The translations under genes and the position numbers were made by a program. Source: an uncultured Lysobacteraceae bacterium (GTDB lineage Bacteria > Pseudomonadota > Gammaproteobacteria > Xanthomonadales > Xanthomonadaceae). From it: a DNA stretch of 64,000 bases. The stretch lies in NCBI GenBank assembly GCA_946480825.1, contig CAMLLG010000012.1, forward strand, positions 1-64,000, in the 5' to 3' direction. Below the pieces are notes generated by a model. It did no database searches and had not been told where the DNA came from. It saw only the letters and a program-made list of their open reading frames with translations. Every line of letters starts with the position of its first letter. Position 1 is the first letter of the stretch. Shown one piece after another: positions 17,401 to 27,600 of the stretch.

Positions 17401-20400
17401 CTGGAAGACGCGATTGTCGCCAGCCGCGGTGTTCGACAGCCGCAATCTGGAGACGCTGGTCGCGCTGATCGCGACGGCATGCACCGTGCCCGCCGCCGTG
17501 GACACGGCCGTGTCCACAGCCGAGAGCGCGGGCGTTTCCGCGGCAGCCCTGCTGCCGGCGCTCACGGTCATCACCGCCGACATGATCAAGGCCGATCCGG
17601 CCGCGATCCGGCCGGACGCGCGTTTCGCGGACTACGGTGTCGATTCGATCATCATCGGCAGTCTCTGCCGCAAGCTCAACGTCGCGTGGGCGCTGCAGCT
17701 CAAGCCGACCACGCTGTTCGAACTCGGATGCCTGCGTCGCCTTGCGGAACATCTTGACGGTCGGGTATCGCAGGAACGTCTCGCTGTCGCGGCGGCGGCG
17801 CCTGCGACGCCGGTCGCCGCTGTCGCGGAAACCGCGCCGCGTGCGGCCATGCGTGCGGATGCGGCCGTGCGCGAGCGCCTCGAAGGGGCGTTCGCGGCGC
17901 CCCGATTCCCCGCTGCCGGGTCCGACCCGAGTCGGGGCGATCGCAGTCATCATGCTGCGCTCCTCCACGAGCCCCAGCACATCGCGGATACGGTCGTTTC
18001 CGAAGTTCTCGACGCCACACCCGGCGATGAAGACGTCATCGTCGCGGTGCGCGCGTTCGCGCTGAATTTCGGCGATCTGCTGTGCGTCGGGGGGTTCTAT
18101 CCCGACATGCCCGACTATCCGTTCACGCCCGGATTCGAAGCCAGCGGCGTGGTCGTCTCCACGGGGCCGGCCGTGCGCGGAATCGCGCCCGGCGATGCGG
18201 TCGTCGTGATCACCGGCGAAACCCTCGGCGCGCACGCGACCCGGGTGCAGGTCCATTCCACTCGCGTGTTCCCGATGCCCAGGGGATCGGATTTCGTCGA
18301 CGCCTGCGCCTTGCCGGTGGTCGCGATGACCGTACTCGATGCCTTCGCGAAGGCGCGACCGCAACCCGGCGAACGCATTCTCGTCCATTCCGCGGCCGGG
18401 GGGCTCGGGCTCGCCGCGATCCAGATCGCGCGGCATCATGGGCTGGAGGTGTACGCGACGGCCGGCAGCGCCCGCAAGCTGGACTTCCTGCGCGATTTCG
18501 GCGTGCATCATCTCGTCAATCACCGCGAACAGGACTTCGAGCGCGAAATCCGGGCGATGACCGGAGGGCGCGGGATCGACATCGTCCTCAACACGCTGCC
18601 GGGCGACGCGTTGCAGAAGGGCCTGAATCTGTTGGCGCCGGACGGTCGTTACGTCGAGATGGCGATGACGGCGTTGAAATCGGCGACTCGCGTCGACCTG
18701 TCCTCGCTCGGAGACAATCAGGCATTCTTCAGCGTCAATCTGCGCAAGCTGGGTCTCAAGCATCCCGAACGTCTGCGCGAACACTACGAACGCACGATGG
18801 CGCTCGCCGAACAGGGTGCGCTGCGCGCGGTGGTCGGGCGTACATTCCCGTTCGACCGTTACAGGGAGGCGCTGGAGCACCTCGCCGGCCGCGAAAGCAT
18901 CGGCAAGGTCGTGGTCACGATTCCCGATGCCATGCGCTACGACGCCACTCTCCCCGTTGCGCCCGCACGCGACGCCGGCGTGGCGATGGTGCGCGAGACC
19001 GATATCGCGATCGTGGGCATGAGCGGGCGGTTTCCGGGGTCGGAAGATCTCGATGCCCTGTGGTCCCATCTGGCGCAGGGCGACGAACTCGTCGGCCCGG
19101 TGACCCGCTGGAATCTGGCGGCGTACCATCCGGAAGGACGGTCATTCTGCGGCCGTGGCGCTTTCCTGGATCGAATCGATGCGTTCGATCCTCTTTTCTT
19201 CGGCATCGCGGGAATCGAAGCGCGGTATATGGATCCGCAGCAGCGCCTGCTGTTGGAGGAGGCCTGGCACGCGCTGGAAGACGCGGGCTACGCGTCCGCT
19301 CTGGTGAATCGCGGTGCCTGCGGCGTCTACATCGGCGCGACCGAGGGCGATTACCCGCTGCTGTTCGGCGCGGAGGACGTTCCGCCGCAGGCTTTCTGGG
19401 GCAATGCGCTGTCCCTGATTCCCGGTCGGATCGCCTATCACCTCGATCTTCGCGGTCCGGCGGTGGCCATCGACACCGCATGTTCGAGTTCCCTGGTCGC
19501 GATCCACCAGGCTTGTCAGGCGCTGTGGCTGGGCGAAATCGACATGGCGCTCGCGGGCGGCGTGTTCGTGCACTGCACCCCGAAGCTGTATCTGTCGAGC
19601 GAACGCGCCGACATGCTGTCCCATCGTGGCCGCTGCCATACTTTCGGTGCCGATGCCGATGGTTTCGTGCCGGGCGAAGGTGTAGGCGTCGTCGTGCTCA
19701 AACGGCTGCAGCGGGCGTTGGCCGATGGCGATCACGTGCATGCCGTGATTCGCGGTTCCGGTATCGGTCAGGACGGTACGACCAACGGCATCACCGCGCC
19801 CAGCGGCCAGGCACAGGAACGGCTGGAGTGCGCGGTGTATCGCCGTTTCGGCATCGACCCGGCCGACATCCGCATGGTGGAGGCGCATGGCACGGGCACC
19901 TCGCTCGGCGATCCGATCGAATTCGACGCCTTGTCGCGCAGCTTCTCCGCGTTCACGGATCGTCGACGCTTCTGCTCGCTCGGATCGATCAAATCCAACC
20001 TCGGTCATCTGGCGCCGGCCGCCGGGATCGCCGGTCTTCTGAAGATCGTGCTCTCGATGCGTCATGACCGGATTCCTCCGACGCTGCATTGCCGGCCGCC
20101 GAATCCGTACATCGACATCGACGACAGTCCGTTCTATCTCAGCGAACGCCTGCACGCGTGGCCGGACGCGCCCGGCGGCGAGCGTCTCGCCGCGCTCAGT
20201 TCGTTCGGTTTCAGCGGCACGAACGCGCATCTCGTGATCGCGTCACACGCCGCATCGGCGGCGCCGTCGCCGTCGCCGTCGCGTCCTGCGCATCTGATCG
20301 CCTTCTCCGCGCAGTCCGATACGCAGTTGACCGAGCTTGCGGAGCGTCTGCTCGGTCGCCTGCGCGCCGCATCGGTGGATTGCGGACATCTCGGTCACAC

Positions 20401-23400
20401 GCTGCTGACAGGCCGCCGGCAATTCACCCACCGTCTCGCCTGCGTGGTCGCGGATTCGGACGACCTCGCCGTGCGGCTGGAGGCCTGGCTTTCGGGACGA
20501 GATCGCGACGCGGTCGCGGTCGCCCAGGTCGCCGTGCGCGGCGACGGCGGTTCCAGGGTTCTGCGCGCGGCCGGAGAAGCGTGTCTCGCACGCGCTTCGA
20601 GCCCGGTGGAAGCGGAACGGCGCGTCGACGATCTGCGCACTTTGGCCGAGTTGTTCCTGCAGGGCTACGACTTCGACTATGGGCCGTTGTACGCCGGCGG
20701 TGGATTCCGGCGTATCCCGCTGCCGACGTATCCCTTCGCGCGTCACCGGTATTGGGTGCCCGAGCGAACGCCGGGCACGGGTCATGCACTGCATCCGCTG
20801 GTGCACGAAAACCGATCGAGCCTGGCGCGTCAGCGTTACGGCAGCGTCTTCACGGGCGTGGAGCCATGCTTCGCGGATCATCGAGTCCATGGTCGCCCCG
20901 TCCTTTCGGCCGCTGCGCAGCTGGAAATGGCGCGTTTCGCCGCGGCCTCCGCGCTCGATGTCGCGCAGACCGCGGTTCGGCTCGAGGACGTGGTCTGGTC
21001 GTCACCGCTGATCGCCGAGGGTGGAATCGATGTCGGGATCGAACTCGCCGTCGACGGCGATGAATCGGTCCGCTTCGAGATCGTCGCCGATGCCGGAAGC
21101 GGGGCGACCGCGCATTGCCGCGGTCGGGCGCGCCGGACCGCGACAGTGACGCGCGCACCGCAGTCGATCGAGCCGTTGCCTGTCGGCTCGGAGTCGCGGA
21201 GATTCGTCGCGGGCGATTGCTACGAGGCCTATCGTCGGCGCGGTATCGAATACGGCCCGTCGCACGCAGGTCTGGTCGATGTCGCCGTCGGTCCCGACGG
21301 AGATCTCGCGGAAGCGACTGTGATCCTGCCCGACCCGGCACCGTTCTCGGGAATGCTGTGCGCGCCCGGTATTCTCGATGCCGCATTGCAGGCGACGATC
21401 GGTTTCTCGCTCGCCGACGACGCGATCGAAGATCGGCCACCGCTCGTACCGTATGCGCTCACGAGTTTCGTCGTCCATCGCGCGCCCGGCGCGATGGTGC
21501 GCGTCGCCCTCAGGCGTCGCCGCAACGCCGGCGGCATCGAGTTCGATGTCGAACTGCGTGACCCCGACGGCACGCCGTGCGTGTCGCTGTCCGGTCTGCA
21601 GGTGCGGCCTCTGGTCGCTTTGCCGGCGACCAGGACCGCTGACGACGGCGGACGGGCCGGCGGAACCCTGGCCCTGTGCCCGACATGGCGCCCGCAATCC
21701 GCGCCGACGCAGATCGAATCGAAGATCGGCGCCGTGCTGGCGGTCGGCCTGGACGCGACGACCCTGGACGATTGGAGAGCGGACCTGCCGGGTCTCATCG
21801 ACGCCGGCATCGACATCGATGCTCCGCTGGACTCGCTGCATGCGGCGCTCGCGGCCCACGATCGTTTCGACCGTCTGCTTGTCGTCATCCCCGGAGCAAC
21901 GCCCGATGTCGCGCTCGACGACGCATTGCTCGAACGACACGATCGGCAGGTGCGCTTTCTCCATCGCCTGTTCCAGGCGCTGGTCGCGCATGAACACCAT
22001 GCCCTGGACCTGGATTGGACCATCGTCACCATCCGCGGCCAGGCAGTGGACGCCACCGACCCCGTGGATCCCGCATCCGCGTCGATTCACGGCATCGTCG
22101 GTTCGATGGCGAAGGAATATCCGCACTGGTCGTTGCGTCTTCTCGACCTCGACACGTTGACGGGTTTGAGGCCTCAGGTACTGTTCTCGCCGACGGCGGA
22201 TCCGATGGGCAATGCCTGGCTGGTCCGCGCCGGCGGCTGGTACCGACAAAGCCTGGTGCCCTGCCGTGTTCCGAAAGCCCAGCATCGCCCATATCGCGAG
22301 GGAGGCGTCTACGTCGTTCTCGGTGGAGCCGGCGGGATCGGCGAGGTCTACACCGAGCACCTGATTCGTCGTTATCGCGCCCGTGTGGTCTGGCTCGGTC
22401 GCAGACCGCCCGACGCTGCGCTGGAGGCGAAACTCGACCGTCTCGGCGCGCTGGGGACTCGCCCCCTGTATCTGCAGGTGGACGCGACCGATCGCGAGGC
22501 CCTGACCGAGGCGCGGCGACGGGTGTTCGAAGCCTTCGGCGCGATCCATGGCGTCATCCATTCGTCGATCGTGCTCGCGGACGCGAGCCTGGCGCAGATG
22601 GGGGAAGACGCCCTGTTCCGGGCGCTGGACGCCAAGACCCGGACCGGCGTTCGCCTGGCGCAGGTGTTCGGTGCCGATCCACTCGATTTCATGCTGTTCT
22701 TCTCGTCCGCGAACAGCTATCTGCGCGCGCCGGGACAAGCCAACTATGTCGCCGGCTGCCTTTTCGAGGACGCGTTCGCACAGGCTCTGGCCCTGCGTGT
22801 CTCGTATCCCGTGAAGGTCATGAACTGGGGCTACTGGGGAACGGTCGGTGTGGTCGCCAATGCGGCCGTCCGACAGCGGATCGCCGCGTTCGGGCTCGAT
22901 TCGATCGATCCGGCGGCGGCGATGGCCGTCATCGACGATCTGCTTGCCGGGCCGTTCGAACAATTCGCCTACCTCGCGGTCCACCGGGCGATCGAGTCGC
23001 TCGGAGTGCCGATCGCCGCCGGGATCCACCGGGAGGTCGCCCCGGAAAGCGCCTGCGTCGATCCGGTCGGTGCGGTTCCCATGCTCGAACGGGCGCTGGC
23101 CGGCGCCGCAGACCTCGTTCCCGACGAGAGTCGAGAGCGGATCGAAGCGGCTGCGCTCACCTTGCTCTGGCGGCAAATCGTCGCCTCCGGACTGGTCGTC
23201 CGGATTCCGGATGGGGACGTCGATCGCGCGCGTTTCCGCAGTCGCGGCGATCCCGGTCGTCACGCACGCTGGTTCGCTGAATCGTTGCGGCGTCTGGCGG
23301 ATGCCGGCACGATCACGATCATGGGCGACGAGTTCGTCGAGGCGGCCCGCCTCGAAGACGAGGCGTCGATAGGCGCACGCTGGTCGGCGATGGTCGCGGA

Positions 23401-24631
23401 CGTCTCGATGTCGGACAGCCGCTACTGGCTCTCGGCGGTCGATGCGATGCTGCGGGCGTTGCCCGATATTCTGGCCGGGCGCCGGCTCGCCACGGAAGTG
23501 TTGTTCCCGGAGGCCTCGATGACGCTCGTCGAAGGCATCTACAAGTCCGATCCGGTGGCTCGCGTGTTCAACGAAGCGCTGGCCAAGATCGTGGCCACGC
23601 ACGCCCGGCAATTCTGCGCGGACGGCATGCGCATGATCGAGATCGGCGCCGGTACCGGTTCCGCGAGCGAGTGCATCCTCGGTCGTCTGGCGGCCGACGG
23701 CGTTCGGCCCGCGGAGTACGTCTATACCGACGTTTCCCGCGCATTCCTGTTCCATGCCGAGAATCATTACGGCCCAGATGCCGATTTCATGCGCTACGAC
23801 CTGCTCGACATCGAGCGGCCGCTGCCTGCCGAGAGTGCGCACGCCGGTCGTTACGATGTGGTGGTCGCAGCCAACGTTCTGCACGCGACCGCCGATATCG
23901 TCGACACCCTGCGTCATGCGAAGGCGCTGCTGCGCCGGGGCGGGCTGCTGCTGATCAACGAGATCGCCGAGAACAGCCTGATGATGCACCTGACCTTCGG
24001 TCTGCTCGACGGTTGGTGGCTGCATCGGGACGAGGGCTTGCGCCTGCCGGGCGGCCCCGCCCTCTCGCCGGAAGGCTGGCGACGCGCATTGTGCAGCGTC
24101 GGTTTCGCATCGTCGGCATGGCCGATGGCGCAGCGACATGGACTGGGTTACCAGATCGTCATCGCGCAGAGCGACGGTATCGTGGAGAAGCTCGACGCGC
24201 AGGACGGCGTTTCGATTTCGCCGTCGCCGATCGACGCGCCGGAGCCCCCGGTCGAACACGTGACCACGGGTGCCGCGGCATCCTTCGATGGCGTGGTCGG
24301 CGACCGCGCGACGATGATTCCGTCGCTCGTCGCGCTGCTGCGTGGCATGGCGGCTGCGGTCCTGGGGCTGCGCGAGGACGAACTGGATTCGTCGTCGAAG
24401 CCGTTCGCGCAGTCGGTGCTGGGGGCGTTCGGCCTTGACTCGTTGTTGTCGGCGACCCTGCGCAATCGAGTGTTGAAGGAAATCGGTGTCGACATCCCGG
24501 TGCAGGTGCTCATCGGCGAACCGGTCGCCGATATCGTCGATCAGATGTATCAGCAATTGCTTTTGCGGCAGGTCTCCGTGGCGCCGCAGGAACGTGGAAC
24601 GGATGGCGATTACGAAACGCTGGTGTTTTGA
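14468..24631 (+). CDS. Trans-AT polyketide synthase, KS-DH-ACP-ACP-ER-KS-DH-KR-MT-ACP
   Basis: 3387 residues. Two extension modules with no acyltransferase. KS1: Cys190 in DTACSSS, His325 in ETHGTG. DH1 about 620-905 (HRVAGRAVLP, DGALQ). Tandem ACPs: Ser965 (YGLDSL) and Ser1060 (YGVDSI). ER about 1180-1490 with NADPH motif AAGGLGLAAIQ. KS2: Cys1672, EAHGTGTS. DH2 about 2105-2390, whose HRVHGRPVLS has Ser for the usual Pro. KR with GGAGGIGE near 2618 and FSSANSYLRAPGQANY. C-methyltransferase with IEIGAGTGSA near 3057. ACP3: Ser3325 (FGLDSL). Each KS is followed by the flanking linker ending in LAPTYPFDRKSYW or LPTYPFARHRYW, typical of AT-less modules. Module 1 has DH and ER but no KR. The C-terminus, YETLVF, looks like a short docking tail for a TubC-type partner. 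Confidence 0.93.
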   Translation: MDERSPETIAIATASGEEAAGTACAIVGMSLRMPGGCDSPAAFWRFLQGEAHPVASLSEKRFSWPEFIDPQGTHVGIDRACLIDDVEHQDMTFFGVSAKEAELMDPQQRILLELSWEALESAGIPPSTIGGSTTGVFVGVCHSDYRELVASRALTPEAYVGTGNIPCMLANRLSYFYNFKGPSYTVDTACSSSLFAVAEAVNAIARGDCEQALVGAINLLLTPTSSIAYYQSGMLSSDGTCNPFDDASDGYIRGEGAGMLVVKSLEKARRDRDHVLGIVRAVAINHGGKGRSLTAPSALAQSQVLAKAIERAGVRTDSINYIETHGTGTPVGDPIEIVGIARGLARVAKQQGVALPEAHCALGALKSRIGHAEAAAGMGAMAKVLLAMHHRFLPSNPRLTMVNRRIDLDGGPLFLLREGRPWRSPEDDPETGTLRAGISSFGFGGTNAHLLLESGDGRPVRSHDVGGGPWAFGWSARTDERLSATARRYLDWLSDPSTADVRPRDLSKTLLAGREHMACRIAFVASTLDEVRAMLQGFVEGRDSPGLYRTGVPGAPGIEVDPNTDAGLEARLRRWAGGEEVEVRCDDAEARILPLAPTYPFDRKSYWLPWRQAEAGGTVVAETIHPLLGRNVSDFRRQAYRTVFLPQHPLLAQHRVAGRAVLPAAACAVMGLHAVADACGIPLAQALDGCISLNAFEWRSPLSVDREPETVELRLFPRASRDIGLEFVDRTGHVFCSGVARVAAVEANPAAPGEDVASLPATGALPHGAEACYARYLEKGHEYGPAYRTVVALGRDRSGWVGRLELPADATDDPLPSELIDGALQCVLASELDGVADLRPVMPVAIDAMRVFAPCPRSVHVRVSPSPRARAEDTFDIDMRAPDGRLCVRIEGARFVRPTREQLDALFAERRTGDAPMQDAPPAAVTAASPDAVRRVLVGMVAELCRSPENAIEPTRNFSDYGLDSLLSVTLTRQINARWKTRLSPAAVFDSRNLETLVALIATACTVPAAVDTAVSTAESAGVSAAALLPALTVITADMIKADPAAIRPDARFADYGVDSIIIGSLCRKLNVAWALQLKPTTLFELGCLRRLAEHLDGRVSQERLAVAAAAPATPVAAVAETAPRAAMRADAAVRERLEGAFAAPRFPAAGSDPSRGDRSHHAALLHEPQHIADTVVSEVLDATPGDEDVIVAVRAFALNFGDLLCVGGFYPDMPDYPFTPGFEASGVVVSTGPAVRGIAPGDAVVVITGETLGAHATRVQVHSTRVFPMPRGSDFVDACALPVVAMTVLDAFAKARPQPGERILVHSAAGGLGLAAIQIARHHGLEVYATAGSARKLDFLRDFGVHHLVNHREQDFEREIRAMTGGRGIDIVLNTLPGDALQKGLNLLAPDGRYVEMAMTALKSATRVDLSSLGDNQAFFSVNLRKLGLKHPERLREHYERTMALAEQGALRAVVGRTFPFDRYREALEHLAGRESIGKVVVTIPDAMRYDATLPVAPARDAGVAMVRETDIAIVGMSGRFPGSEDLDALWSHLAQGDELVGPVTRWNLAAYHPEGRSFCGRGAFLDRIDAFDPLFFGIAGIEARYMDPQQRLLLEEAWHALEDAGYASALVNRGACGVYIGATEGDYPLLFGAEDVPPQAFWGNALSLIPGRIAYHLDLRGPAVAIDTACSSSLVAIHQACQALWLGEIDMALAGGVFVHCTPKLYLSSERADMLSHRGRCHTFGADADGFVPGEGVGVVVLKRLQRALADGDHVHAVIRGSGIGQDGTTNGITAPSGQAQERLECAVYRRFGIDPADIRMVEAHGTGTSLGDPIEFDALSRSFSAFTDRRRFCSLGSIKSNLGHLAPAAGIAGLLKIVLSMRHDRIPPTLHCRPPNPYIDIDDSPFYLSERLHAWPDAPGGERLAALSSFGFSGTNAHLVIASHAASAAPSPSPSRPAHLIAFSAQSDTQLTELAERLLGRLRAASVDCGHLGHTLLTGRRQFTHRLACVVADSDDLAVRLEAWLSGRDRDAVAVAQVAVRGDGGSRVLRAAGEACLARASSPVEAERRVDDLRTLAELFLQGYDFDYGPLYAGGGFRRIPLPTYPFARHRYWVPERTPGTGHALHPLVHENRSSLARQRYGSVFTGVEPCFADHRVHGRPVLSAAAQLEMARFAAASALDVAQTAVRLEDVVWSSPLIAEGGIDVGIELAVDGDESVRFEIVADAGSGATAHCRGRARRTATVTRAPQSIEPLPVGSESRRFVAGDCYEAYRRRGIEYGPSHAGLVDVAVGPDGDLAEATVILPDPAPFSGMLCAPGILDAALQATIGFSLADDAIEDRPPLVPYALTSFVVHRAPGAMVRVALRRRRNAGGIEFDVELRDPDGTPCVSLSGLQVRPLVALPATRTADDGGRAGGTLALCPTWRPQSAPTQIESKIGAVLAVGLDATTLDDWRADLPGLIDAGIDIDAPLDSLHAALAAHDRFDRLLVVIPGATPDVALDDALLERHDRQVRFLHRLFQALVAHEHHALDLDWTIVTIRGQAVDATDPVDPASASIHGIVGSMAKEYPHWSLRLLDLDTLTGLRPQVLFSPTADPMGNAWLVRAGGWYRQSLVPCRVPKAQHRPYREGGVYVVLGGAGGIGEVYTEHLIRRYRARVVWLGRRPPDAALEAKLDRLGALGTRPLYLQVDATDREALTEARRRVFEAFGAIHGVIHSSIVLADASLAQMGEDALFRALDAKTRTGVRLAQVFGADPLDFMLFFSSANSYLRAPGQANYVAGCLFEDAFAQALALRVSYPVKVMNWGYWGTVGVVANAAVRQRIAAFGLDSIDPAAAMAVIDDLLAGPFEQFAYLAVHRAIESLGVPIAAGIHREVAPESACVDPVGAVPMLERALAGAADLVPDESRERIEAAALTLLWRQIVASGLVVRIPDGDVDRARFRSRGDPGRHARWFAESLRRLADAGTITIMGDEFVEAARLEDEASIGARWSAMVADVSMSDSRYWLSAVDAMLRALPDILAGRRLATEVLFPEASMTLVEGIYKSDPVARVFNEALAKIVATHARQFCADGMRMIEIGAGTGSASECILGRLAADGVRPAEYVYTDVSRAFLFHAENHYGPDADFMRYDLLDIERPLPAESAHAGRYDVVVAANVLHATADIVDTLRHAKALLRRGGLLLINEIAENSLMMHLTFGLLDGWWLHRDEGLRLPGGPALSPEGWRRALCSVGFASSAWPMAQRHGLGYQIVIAQSDGIVEKLDAQDGVSISPSPIDAPEPPVEHVTTGAAASFDGVVGDRATMIPSLVALLRGMAAAVLGLREDELDSSSKPFAQSVLGAFGLDSLLSATLRNRVLKEIGVDIPVQVLIGEPVADIVDQMYQQLLLRQVSVAPQERGTDGDYETLVF

Positions 24632-24695
24632 GCGTCGGGATTCGCGCCTCCGATCCATGCGGTTAGGTCATTCAGGAATCAGAGCTCTTCGCAAG

Positions 24696-27600
24696 ATGGA
24701 ACCGATGGTCAATGCATTGATCCAGGAGATCGCCCGACGCGGCATACGCCTCTCGGTCGTCGATGGTCGTCTGGTGGTCGATGCCCGGCAGAACGCGGTC
24801 GACGAATCGCTCAAGGAGGGAATCCGCGAGCACCGCGATGCGTTGATCGCCCAGATCGCGCGCGTCAGCGCGATCGATGTGCGCGATGCCATGGAACCGA
24901 TCGTGCCCGAACCGGAACGCGCGCATCTGCCGTTCCCCTTGTCGGACCTGCAGTTGGGGTTCTACATGGCCAACGATCCCTACATGGAATACCACGTTCG
25001 GCCCCATTGCTACATGGAGATGGACCGCGAAGCGGGATTCGACGTCGGCCGCTACGAAGCGGCGTGGAATCGCGCCCTGCGTCGCCATGCCCTGGGATTC
25101 CACCTCATCAACGCGGATCTGATGCTGGAGAAGGTGCCCGATCCGGCGCCGATCCGGATCGCGGTCCAGGACTTCCGCGCGCTCGAACCGGCGCAACGCG
25201 ACGCGGCGCTGTCCGCGATACGCGGCCAACTGGAACGCCGCGAACTCCCGCTGGACGTCTGGCCATGGTTCGATCTGTGCGCTTCGGTCTGGCTCGAAGA
25301 TGGTCGGGAGCGTTGCCGCATCCATTACAACCACAACAGTTTCTTCGTCGACGGATACGCCACCACCCAGTTCCTGGCCGAAATCGAGCGTTACTATCGT
25401 GATCCGTCGGCGACGCTGCCGCCGCGCACGTTGTCGTATCGCGACGCGATCCTCGCCATTCGGGCGCTGGAAGCGTCGCCGCCGGGCCAGCGTGCCCGCG
25501 ATTATTGGCTGTCGCGTCTGGACGCGCTGCCGCCGCCGCCGGACCTGCCCCAGGTGCAGGGATTGGAGCGGCGGCGGCGCTCGATGCTGGATCGCCGCGC
25601 CGCGCAATTGCCCAAACCCGTCTGGGATGCGTTCAAGAGCAGGGCCAACAACGCCAAGATCACGCCATCGAATGCGATCATCGCGGCTTACGCGCATGTG
25701 ATCGCGATCTGGAGCCAGAACGATCATTTCATCTTCAGCCAGATGGTGACCCGGCGATTCGCCGAATTGCATCCGGAAATCAAGACGCTCATCGGCAATT
25801 TCGCCTCGCTCTATCCGCTGGAGATCCGCATCGATCGCGGCGCGACGTTCCGGGAGACGGCGGCGGCGATCCAGGATCAGGTGATGGCGGATATCCGCCA
25901 TCTGCAGTACGGCGGCATGCAGGTACTGCAGGAGCTGAACCGGCGCAAGGGCGGTTTCGGCACCGCGCCCAGTCCGTTCGTCGTGGGCAGCGGTTTGTTC
26001 ATGAAGGAGTACCTCAAGTACGACTACGTGCTGCTGGAAACTTCGCAGACGCTTCTCGATCATCAGTTCTTCGAACTGCCGGACGGCACCTACTACTACG
26101 TCTGGGACCTGATCGAGGCGTTCTTTCCCGAGGGATTGATCGATGCGATGTGGGCGGCGTTCGGCCGCCTGCTCGATGCGCTCTGCAACGACCCGTCGGC
26201 CTGGGATGTCCCTGTCCGCGGACTGGTCGGAATGGACGACACCGCGAAGCGGCGACAGCGCAACGCCACGATGCAGCGTTTTCCGGAAACGCTGCTGCAT
26301 GCGCCGCTGGCCGAGCGGCTGCGGATCGGCGCCGATGCCGTCGCCGTACGGCAGGGCGCGGCAGTCGCGACCTGGGCGCGGATCGATGCCTGCAGCGACG
26401 CGATCGCCGCCCGCGTCGCGACCTGCGTCTGGCCGGAAGGCGGCACGCGCACGGTCGCGGTGGTGATGCCGCGCTGCAGGGAGACGCTCGCGGCGGTGAT
26501 CGGTGTGTTGAAGGCCGGTGCCGCCTACGTGCCGATCGACCCGAATCTTCCCGCACGCCGGCGGGAAATCCTCATCGGCGACGCCGGCGCGCCGCTGGTG
26601 CTGACGACCCGCGCGCTCCGCGACGCGTTGGACTGGCCTGATGACGTGGACGCGGTCGTCGTCGATGTGGATGCCGCTCCGCAGCCGTTGCCTGTGCGCC
26701 TCGACGCGGTGGTCGACCCGGAAGAGCTGGCCTATGTCATCTACACCTCGGGTACCACGGGGCGGCCGAAGGGCGTGATGATCGCGCATCGCGCCGCGAT
26801 GAATACCGTCCAGGATATCAACCGTCGCTTCGGCGTCGGTCCGACGGATCGTCTGTTCGGTATTTCGGCGTTCAATTTCGACCTGTCGGTGTACGACCTC
26901 TTCGGTGCGTTGGAAGCGGGCGCGACCCTGATCTATCCCGAGGTCGACGCCGCGCTCGATCCCAACCACTGGCTCGACACCGTGCTTGCGGAGGCGGTGA
27001 CCGTCTGGAATACCGTGCCCGCGTTGATGGATCTGCTGGTCGAAACCGCGGAGCGCAGACAGGTGCGGTTCGAATCGTTGCGCCTGGTGCTGCTCAGCGG
27101 CGATCGCATTCCGACCGATCTGCCGGCGCGCATCCATGCAGCGGCGCCGAATGCGACCGTGGTGGCGCTCGGCGGCGCGACCGAGGCGGCGATTTGGTCG
27201 ATTCTCTATCCGCTGGAGCGCGGCACGGCCTACGACACGGCCGTGCCTTACGGTTATCCGATGGCGAATCAACGCTGGCACATCCGCGACGGATATGGCG
27301 AGGACGTGCCTACCTGGGTGCCGGGCGAACTCTTGATCGCCGGGGACGGTCTGGCTGTCGGTTATCTCAACGATCCGGAAAAAACCGCGCGCAGCTTCGT
27401 CGCCGATCCCGACAGCGGCGAGCGTTTGTATCGCACCGGAGATCTTGGCCGCTATCTCCCCGATGGGGTGCTCGAGATCCACGGTCGCATCGACCATCAG
27501 GTCAAGATCCAGGGGCATCGCATCGAGTTGGGCGAGATCGAGGCGACCCTGTTGCGGCACCCCGAGGTACGCCAGGCCGTGGTCACCATCCGGGAGGCCG

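Noticed and set aside
14444..19129. Very long minus-strand open frame (about 1560 codons) opposite the PKS gene
   Set aside because: GC-rich codon use leaves the antisense frame open; its product is rich in Arg, His, Asp and Gly with no domain, while the plus strand encodes a clear PKS.
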